From Sporisorium sorghi (taxonomy: Eukaryota > Basidiomycota > Ustilaginomycetes > Ustilaginales > Ustilaginaceae): a stretch of DNA of 27,958 nt. Location: the NCBI GenBank assembly GCA_023212695.1, contig JALCCG010000273.1, positions 1 through 27,958 on the forward strand. Reading direction: 5' to 3'. Within the stretch, counting starts at the first letter, position 1, and the number at the start of each line of letters is the position of its first letter. Below, piece after piece: positions 22,220 through 27,958 of the stretch. Under the pieces are notes generated by a model that saw only the letters and a list, made by a program, of their open reading frames with translations, made no database searches and had not been told where the DNA came from. The position numbers were made by a program, and so were the translations under genes.

Positions 22220-23170
22220 ATGAACGGAATTCTGGGCGTATCCGGACTATCATTCCTGCTGGTTACACTCTTTACGCCACTGCTCATTTGGGCATTACGC
22301 ACCTTAAAGCTTACACAGCCGATACGGACCGAGCTGCCTCCCGATCATCAGGCCAAACGAGGGACGCCGTTAATGGCTGGGCTTATTCTGCTGGTTGGCG
22401 TGGCCATGTCACTGCAGTTCCATCCTGCGCCACTCACGGTTTTTTTGTGCTCATCCTTTCTCTTGTTCAGCTCCATCGGGTTTATGGATGATTTCAAAAA
22501 AGCAGCCTGGCAGGACCCCTCCGGTATTTCCGGACGCATGAAACTCGTGCTCCAGTTCCTGTTTACCGGTATACTGCTGTATGTGCTGTTCCAGTCCTTC
22601 TCGCTGACAACTGAGATCACGCTATTCCATGGATTTCAGCTTCATCTGCCTGTCAGCGTATACATCATCGTCATGCTATTATTCATTGTAGGATCGGCTA
22701 ATGCCATCAACTTTACCGATGGTTTGGACGGGCTGTTAATCAATGTGGCGATACCTACCTACTTTTTCTTCTTTCTGATCTCCGATAAACCCGAGGTGCA
22801 GATGTTTTCGCTGGTCATGATTGGCTGTCTACTCGGCCTGCTGCTCTATAATATTTATCCTGCTCGAGCGTTCATGGGCGATACCGGATCACTGGCCATT
22901 GGCGGGTCCCTGTCGTTTCTGGCCGTCATCGAGAAGGTCGAAATTCTGATTCCGCTTCTGTTCTTCATCTATTTGGCTGAACAGCTTTCCGTCATCCTGC
23001 AGGTATGGTACTACAAGCGCACCAAGCTGCGGCTGTTCCGGATGACGCCTATCCATTACCACTTTAGTCTCAAGTATGGCTGGAGCGAGAACAAAATCGT
23101 GATGGTATTCGGGTTTGTTTCTTGGTTTATGGCTCTGCTCTGTTGGGTGCTTGTAAAATATGTAATGTAG
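22220..23170 (+). CDS. MraY-family phospho-sugar transferase paralogue
   Basis: 316 residues, polytopic membrane protein of the MraY/WecA superfamily, which transfers a phospho-sugar from a nucleotide to undecaprenyl phosphate. Family motifs in order: PDHQAKRGTPLMAG (MraY-like, about 42-55), GFMDDFKK with the Asp pair (about 87-94), NAINFTDGLDGL (about 161), FMGDTGSLAIGG (about 222), and the MraY-type late motif MTPIHYHFSLKYGWSE (about 276). The last motif favours MraY over WecA. The true mraY normally lies in the dcw cluster, so this is a stand-alone paralogue. The ATG at 22220 has GTGAT 9 nt upstream; a GTG at 22211 is in frame. Confidence 0.85.
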   Translation: MNGILGVSGLSFLLVTLFTPLLIWALRTLKLTQPIRTELPPDHQAKRGTPLMAGLILLVGVAMSLQFHPAPLTVFLCSSFLLFSSIGFMDDFKKAAWQDPSGISGRMKLVLQFLFTGILLYVLFQSFSLTTEITLFHGFQLHLPVSVYIIVMLLFIVGSANAINFTDGLDGLLINVAIPTYFFFFLISDKPEVQMFSLVMIGCLLGLLLYNIYPARAFMGDTGSLAIGGSLSFLAVIEKVEILIPLLFFIYLAEQLSVILQVWYYKRTKLRLFRMTPIHYHFSLKYGWSENKIVMVFGFVSWFMALLCWVLVKYVM

Positions 23171-23198
23171 GGACTCTGAAATAGGCCAACCAGAAAAC

Positions 23199-23239
23199 AA
23201 AAGCCTGCGCGGCAGGAAACATGCTGCCACGCAGGCTTT
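23199..23239. terminator. Bidirectional terminator between convergent genes
   Basis: AAAGCCTGCG.GGCAG and CTGCC.CGCAGGCTTT form a long GC-rich stem with an 8-base loop and A/T flanks on both sides. It separates the plus-strand MraY-like gene from the minus-strand kinase gene. Confidence 0.9.
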
Positions 23240-23259
23240 GTTGCATATGGACATCCATC

Positions 23260-24201
23260 TCAAACCTCTCGCGCAATCTCTTCCAGCTCTTTTCTCAAAC
23301 TGTTGAGTGTTGACACTCGTTCATGTTCCTCTTGATCATCAAAGAGCAGCTGCTCCATGAACTCCCAGACGTCTTCCAATTTGCGCCTGCCCTGATAAAA
23401 CTGCAGCGCTTCGGAGTTTATCTCATAATGAGGGTGCGTCTGCTGATAGATAGCCATGAATTGAGCAAAATACGACTCATCTACAAAGAACCTCATATCC
23501 GCTTCGACCGGTGCCAGCTTCAATCCCTCCCAATCAATCAGCTTCATCTGGTGATCGGCGGACATCAGATTCCAATGATGAACATCGGTATGGCATAACG
23601 CCATCCGCAGATCGCGATTCATCAGAGCCTCGGACAAAACTTCCACTTCAAACATTAATGTTCTTAAGCTCTCGATATGATCAGCCAACAAGTTCCCCGT
23701 GTAATCGGGCATCTCCGTGTCCAAGGCGCTCCTTAACTGTTGAATAAACGGTACCTCGAAGTTTTCCTTCATGGCGCTTGTCACGAGTGGCATCTCTTCT
23801 CCATATCGATGAAGCTCCGTGATCATCTCTGCCAGTTGTTTCACCTGATCCCCTGTCAGCTCATTATCGGCAATCGTGTCACCAACGATATACTCATACA
23901 GCAGATAAATCCCCTCATCGTCCTGGCATTGATAATGGCCATCTGTCGTGAGCACGGGAATCGGAATCTTGCCTTTTAAACGACTGTGCTCCTCAAGCCA
24001 TAGCAATATAGGCACGTAATCATCAATAAGCGCAGTCCATTTGGGGGTGGAAGCCCGGCTTTTCTCGTATTCTTTCAGGAAATAGGTATGGCTATCACTT
24101 CGTACTCTATACGCGAGCGCGGCCCAACCGCCCTGCTGCGAGATAATGTCGGGATTCACCATACCGAAATGATTTTTCAACATGCCTTTTAAACGCTCCA
24201 T
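23260..24201 (-). CDS. Aminoglycoside phosphotransferase-fold kinase (CotS-like)
   Basis: 313 residues of the APH/choline-kinase fold. The Brenner motif CHTDVHHWN gives catalytic Asp206 and Asn211, and LIDWEGLKL gives the metal-binding Asp223. A Lys in YFLKEYEKS is the likely ATP anchor. The start is the ATG at 24201 with AGGAGGG upstream; an ATG at 24228 would place that ribosome site inside the gene. Relatives include spore coat CotS-type proteins and antibiotic kinases; with no resistance context, a spore or housekeeping small-molecule kinase is more likely. Confidence 0.85.
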   Translation of the reverse strand: MERLKGMLKNHFGMVNPDIISQQGGWAALAYRVRSDSHTYFLKEYEKSRASTPKWTALIDDYVPILLWLEEHSRLKGKIPIPVLTTDGHYQCQDDEGIYLLYEYIVGDTIADNELTGDQVKQLAEMITELHRYGEEMPLVTSAMKENFEVPFIQQLRSALDTEMPDYTGNLLADHIESLRTLMFEVEVLSEALMNRDLRMALCHTDVHHWNLMSADHQMKLIDWEGLKLAPVEADMRFFVDESYFAQFMAIYQQTHPHYEINSEALQFYQGRRKLEDVWEFMEQLLFDDQEEHERVSTLNSLRKELEEIAREV

Positions 24202-24430
24202 TAGCCCTCCTATACCGCCGCTGATCATTGCACGATTGTTCTTTCACTTTATCATAACGGAACTGAAGACAAGACATAAAGCCCATGAGTCATTTCATGA
24301 TGCTTTTCTACTTGAACGTTAGCTTGAAGTGTGACTGTCGTTGGAAACTTGCCCGGTTTAATATTAACGGGAAACCAAGGACGGTACGTATCAATGCCTT
24401 GCTAACTTGGTTTTGAAGTAATTCACAAAA

Positions 24431-24465
24431 CTAAAGGATCAGACCGCTAGGGCCTGATCCTTTAG
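24431..24465 (-). terminator. Terminator of the surface-protein gene
   Basis: A perfect 12-bp stem, CTAAAGGATCAG / CTGATCCTTTAG, with an 11-base loop, just after the stop codon, followed on the minus strand by TTTTG. The rest of 24202-24430 holds no gene. Confidence 0.85.
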
Positions 24466-24475
24466 TTTTCTTAAA

Positions 24476-27400
24476 TTATTGAATCAAATCCGACTTCCTG
24501 AGTAATTTCTGAAGTAGTGTAGCAACTTCAGCACGAGTGATTTTGCTCTTTGGTTGAATGGTATTGGTTGTTCTACCATTTATAATATTCAGGTCTAAAC
24601 CTGCGGCTATATGATCTCGAGCATAGCTTGAAATCGATGCTGCATCTTTATAGCCATCTAGCAGTCTGTTTACTCGCTCAGGAGATAAGTCAGGATTGAT
24701 GCCCGTGATATTCATTGCTTTGGCAATGATAGTCATAGCTTGTTCTCGAGTAATCGTGTCCATGGGTGCGAACCGAGAACCACTATAACCCTCAATTAAC
24801 TGATAATCATGAGCAGTTTGGATATAATCAGCAAACCAATCGGACTTATTTACATCCACAAACGAAATTTCGCCATTTGCCGGCATCAAACCAAGTGCCC
24901 GTACAACCATAGCCACGAACTCTGCACGCGTAATATCCCTATTCGGTTCGAATAAATTCTGGCCCATCCCAGTAACAATCATTCGTGATCCCATGTCATT
25001 GATTGCATGCTGTGCCCAATGATCTGTCACATCAGCAAACTCGACTGGATGCCAGACCAAGGTGTACATACTATTGGTCAAGCTGTTAACCACTGCATAA
25101 TAACGATTGTCTTTTTTCTGTACATATGTCGGTACATGATGAGTGGAACCATCCAATCCTACAACAATCCCTGTCGTGATTTGATTCGGATCCACTGTCT
25201 CTGGAATAGGAATAACCCGTTCAACATAACGAGTGAAGCGATTTAATTCTATTTTTGCACCGTTAAACTCAGCCATTAAGGTAAAATGAACAGGCTCCAC
25301 TAAAAGTGAAACTCCTTTTCGATTCAACACACTTTGGGCAAGGCTTGTTTCTGATGATAGGGCTTTAGACATCATGATTTCAATTGTCACTTCAGATAAC
25401 GAAGCATCTGCCCCAAGTTGGTCCGCTATAGCTACAATTGGGAATTGATCCGCATGTATTCTGTAAGAAGCCATTGGGGTAACCAGCTCCAATACGGCTG
25501 ATTGATCTGCCATCCTTTTAACAACATTAGCTGTCAGCAGTCCCACAATGGAGTCAGATGAAACATCAACTGGAATAGTAACAACGGCATTTTTACCTTC
25601 TCTCTCTAACCACTCTATCAGTTTATCAGAGTCAGGAGTAACGGTTGTTATTTTTCGATGGTCAACGACCTTCGTTTCCAGCTTGCCGATATTCTCTGAC
25701 TTGCCATTGATCATTACAGGCACACCACCTGGATCCGGTTGTGACGGATTCGGAGACGGTGTTCCGCTACCTTGAGAACCACCAGCGCTACCGTTATTGC
25801 CTGAATTTCCTGGATTCTCCCCACCGCCTGAGCTGCTTGGAGGATTTACGGTCAACACCAGGTTAGCAGTTGCTATCTCTCCATTCCCATAAACAGCCGT
25901 TATTACTGAAGAATGGGTTCCTGCTGGTAAGCCTGTCACAGGACGTACCGTCCAACTGTCGATACTTTCACCTGCAGCTACAATTCCTCCATTCCCCTCA
26001 ACGATAAATTTGCCGGGTTCACTGGATGTAAGACTGTTGATCGTAGTATCGACCATCCCTGTATTCCTGATGATCAATTTCTTTGCTGGAGGCTGTTCGT
26101 AACCAACTGTTACAGGCGTAAAGGAAGGTGCAACAATACTCAATACAGGCAAACTTTCTGATATATCCTCAAACTCAGCACTAATGGTTACATCCCCACT
26201 TGGCATGACGAAGCTTCCATCTGTGATGGGGAAGTCCGTGGAATTGAAAGTGTATTTCAGTGATCCAACTTTCAGTCTCTTACCAAAATCCGGTACAATG
26301 TTCAAGCTGATAACACTGCCTGCTGAAGCAACAGAAGGGGTAGCTGTTATATGGCCGCCATTCAAATGGCTTATCGTTACCGTATACACATCAATATCAC
26401 TGACTACTGTAATCGTGGCACTGCCGGACTTCGTGCTGTCCACGGTCGAAGTTGCCGTAACCGTATACTGGCCCGGGGCGGTGTTAGGAGCCACACTCAC
26501 CATTCCATTCCCATCCACGGTCACATTGCCACTCGAGTCACTACTGGTCCACGTTACTGTTTGCGCCGCGCCGCCGCTGACATCCACTGTTGCAGTCAGC
26601 TGTTCCGTTCCTCCCTGCACCACAGTTGCATTGGCCGGGCTAACCGTCACGCTGTTTACCACTGGCGCCGCGGTGACTGTAATCGTGGCGCTGCCGGACT
26701 TCGTGCTGTCCACGGTCGAAGTTGCCGTAACCGTGTACTGACCCGGCACGGTGTTAGGAGCCACACTCACCATTCCATTCCCATCCACGGTCACATTGCC
26801 ACTCGAGTCACTGCTGCTCCATGTTACCGTTTGGGCTGCACCCCGGCTGACATCCACCGTTGCAGTCAGCTGTTCCGTTCCTCCTTGCACCACAGTTACA
26901 TTGGCCGGAGAAACCGTCACGCTGTTTACCACTGGCGCTGCGGTGACTGTAATCGTAGCGCTGCCGGACTTCGTGCTGTCCACGGTCGAAGTTGCCGTAA
27001 CCGTGTACTGGCCCGGCACGGTGTTAGAAGCCACACTCACCAATCCGTTCCCATCCACGGTCACATTGCCACTCGAGTCACTACTGGTCCACGTTACTGT
27101 TTGCGCTGCACCGCCGCTGACATCCACCGTTGCAGTCAGCTGTTCCGTTCCTCCCTGCACCACAGTTGCATTGGCCGGAGAAACCGTCACGCTGTTTACC
27201 ACTGGCGCTGCGGTGACTGTAATCGTGGCGCTGCCGGACTTACTGCTGTCCACGGTTGATGTTGCCGTAACCGTATACGTGCCCGGGGTTGTGTTAGAAG
27301 CCACACTCACCAATCCGTTTGCATCCACGGTCACATTGCCGCTCGAGTCACTGCTGCTCCACGTTACCGTTTGCACCGCGCCGCCGCTGACATCCACCGT

Positions 27401-27958
27401 TACAGTCAGCTGTTCCGTTCCTCCCTGCACCACAGTTGCATTGGCCGGAGAAACTGTCACGCTGTTTACCACTGCCGCCGCGGTGACTGTAATCGTGGCG
27501 CTGCCGGACTTACTGCTGTCCACGGTTGATGTTGCCGTAACCGTATACGTGCCCGGGGTTGTGTTAGAAGCCACACTCACCAATCCGTTTGCATCCACGG
27601 TCACGTTCCCGCTAAGGTCACTGCTGGTCCACGTTACCGTTTGGGCTGCACCGCCGCTGACATTCACCGTTGCAGTCAGCTGTTCCGTTCCTCCCTGCAC
27701 GACGGTTGCATTGGCCGGAGAAACTGTCACGCTGTTTACCACTGGCGCCGCAGTGACTGTAATCGTAGCGCTGCCGGACTTCGTGTTGTCCACGGTTGAG
27801 GTTGCCGTAACCGTATACTGGCCCGGGGCGGTGTTAGGAGCCACACTCACCTTTCCATTCCCATCCACGGTCACATTGCCACTCGAGTCACTGCTGCTCC
27901 ACGTTACCGTTTGCGCCGCGCCGCCGCTGACATCCACCGTTGCAGTCAGCTGTTCCGT
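24476..27958 (-). CDS. SLH-anchored surface protein with Ig-like repeats, 5' end outside window
   Basis: 1160 residues are visible; the frame is open to the right edge, so the start and signal peptide are missing. From N to C: about six 90-residue Ig-like (BIG-type) repeats, with NSVTVSPANATVVQGG and SGSATITVTAAP as landmarks; a divergent repeat region (about 520-600) with GGHITATPSVASAG; another beta-rich part (IVAPSFTPVTVGYEQ); a Gly/Ser/Pro linker (SGGGENPGNSGNNG) near 730; an unassigned domain; and three SLH domains at about 970-1150 (the first with DVTDHWAQHAI, the second with FVDVNKSDWFADYI). SLH domains bind pyruvylated cell-wall polymer, so the protein sits on the outer surface. The repeats are likely stalk or adhesion modules. 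Confidence 0.92.
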   Translation of the reverse strand, partial: TEQLTATVDVSGGAAQTVTWSSSDSSGNVTVDGNGKVSVAPNTAPGQYTVTATSTVDNTKSGSATITVTAAPVVNSVTVSPANATVVQGGTEQLTATVNVSGGAAQTVTWTSSDLSGNVTVDANGLVSVASNTTPGTYTVTATSTVDSSKSGSATITVTAAAVVNSVTVSPANATVVQGGTEQLTVTVDVSGGAVQTVTWSSSDSSGNVTVDANGLVSVASNTTPGTYTVTATSTVDSSKSGSATITVTAAPVVNSVTVSPANATVVQGGTEQLTATVDVSGGAAQTVTWTSSDSSGNVTVDGNGLVSVASNTVPGQYTVTATSTVDSTKSGSATITVTAAPVVNSVTVSPANVTVVQGGTEQLTATVDVSRGAAQTVTWSSSDSSGNVTVDGNGMVSVAPNTVPGQYTVTATSTVDSTKSGSATITVTAAPVVNSVTVSPANATVVQGGTEQLTATVDVSGGAAQTVTWTSSDSSGNVTVDGNGMVSVAPNTAPGQYTVTATSTVDSTKSGSATITVVSDIDVYTVTISHLNGGHITATPSVASAGSVISLNIVPDFGKRLKVGSLKYTFNSTDFPITDGSFVMPSGDVTISAEFEDISESLPVLSIVAPSFTPVTVGYEQPPAKKLIIRNTGMVDTTINSLTSSEPGKFIVEGNGGIVAAGESIDSWTVRPVTGLPAGTHSSVITAVYGNGEIATANLVLTVNPPSSSGGGENPGNSGNNGSAGGSQGSGTPSPNPSQPDPGGVPVMINGKSENIGKLETKVVDHRKITTVTPDSDKLIEWLEREGKNAVVTIPVDVSSDSIVGLLTANVVKRMADQSAVLELVTPMASYRIHADQFPIVAIADQLGADASLSEVTIEIMMSKALSSETSLAQSVLNRKGVSLLVEPVHFTLMAEFNGAKIELNRFTRYVERVIPIPETVDPNQITTGIVVGLDGSTHHVPTYVQKKDNRYYAVVNSLTNSMYTLVWHPVEFADVTDHWAQHAINDMGSRMIVTGMGQNLFEPNRDITRAEFVAMVVRALGLMPANGEISFVDVNKSDWFADYIQTAHDYQLIEGYSGSRFAPMDTITREQAMTIIAKAMNITGINPDLSPERVNRLLDGYKDAASISSYARDHIAAGLDLNIINGRTTNTIQPKSKITRAEVATLLQKLLRKSDLIQ
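26401..27958. repeat. 270-bp tandem repeats inside the surface-protein gene
   Basis: The same landmark (CTGCCGGACT) recurs at 26421, 26691, 26961, 27231, 27501 and 27771, exactly 270 bp apart (90 codons). Copies are nearly identical, which suggests recent copying or gene conversion. The array goes on past the window edge, so the copy number is unknown and assembly across it may be unreliable. Confidence 0.95.

Noticed and set aside
24312..24418. GTTAGC...GCTAAC pair with CCAAGGAC in between, as a further attC-like site
   Set aside because: The boxes have the opposite polarity to the real sites, the three hairpins are not there, and no cassette gene adjoins.
26351..27259. A 302-codon open frame on the plus strand
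   Set aside because: It is antisense to the Ig-like repeats of the surface protein. It is open only because the 270-bp unit has no stop in that frame, and it has no ribosome site or protein-like pattern.

Overview
The window looks like the chromosome of a spore-forming, low-to-moderate GC Gram-positive, most probably Paenibacillus or a close relative. The signs are strong AGGAGG-type ribosome sites, a large SLH-anchored surface protein with Ig-like repeats, a CotS/APH-type kinase, an extra MraY-like transferase and a decayed IS1634-type transposase. This assignment is inferred from gene style only.

The main content is an integron-like cassette array. A tyrosine recombinase (20493-21605, minus) is followed, on the same strand, by single-gene or two-gene cassettes. 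Each cassette is separated from the next by a structured repeat of 83-172 bp (R1-R11). Every repeat has outer boxes of the RYYYAAC / GTTRRRY type, an outer stem, and internal hairpins that differ in sequence but keep their pairing. The short terminal boxes are complementary across each gene-bearing unit and not across each repeat: 7 of 10 units match 7/7. This is the hallmark of cassettes excised as circles at the G/TT core. A solitary core (20407-20413) next to the recombinase stop codon looks like attI. Cassette cargo: GNAT (cut by the window edge), Nudix hydrolase, nucleotidyltransferase-like protein, a PD-(D/E)XK-like protein, an IS-truncated unknown, a broken histidine phosphatase, a broken P-loop kinase, an unknown protein, a membrane-anchored unknown, a DUF3024 protein, a tandem-repeat cassette, and a retropepsin-like protease with its partner.

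The array is in two pieces: 1-3103, and 15418 up to the recombinase. Between them lies a block without such repeats (about 3.1-15.4 kb). It starts with a degenerate IS (3104-4016) that cuts a cassette gene. It then carries, all on the minus strand, a frameshifted NAD-dependent epimerase, an NTF2-like protein, two overlapping ABC exporter half-transporters, a type-B carboxylesterase, a sensor kinase/response regulator pair, a membrane serine hydrolase (beta-lactamase fold) and a TetR regulator. Two matching palindromes, one before the TetR gene and one before the hydrolase gene, are likely TetR operators. This block reads as an ordinary chromosomal locus that was inserted into, or rearranged against, the array.

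Right of the recombinase come about 600 bp of structured non-coding DNA, an MraY-family gene (+), a bidirectional terminator, an APH/CotS-like kinase (-), and the 3' part of the surface protein gene, which runs off the right edge.
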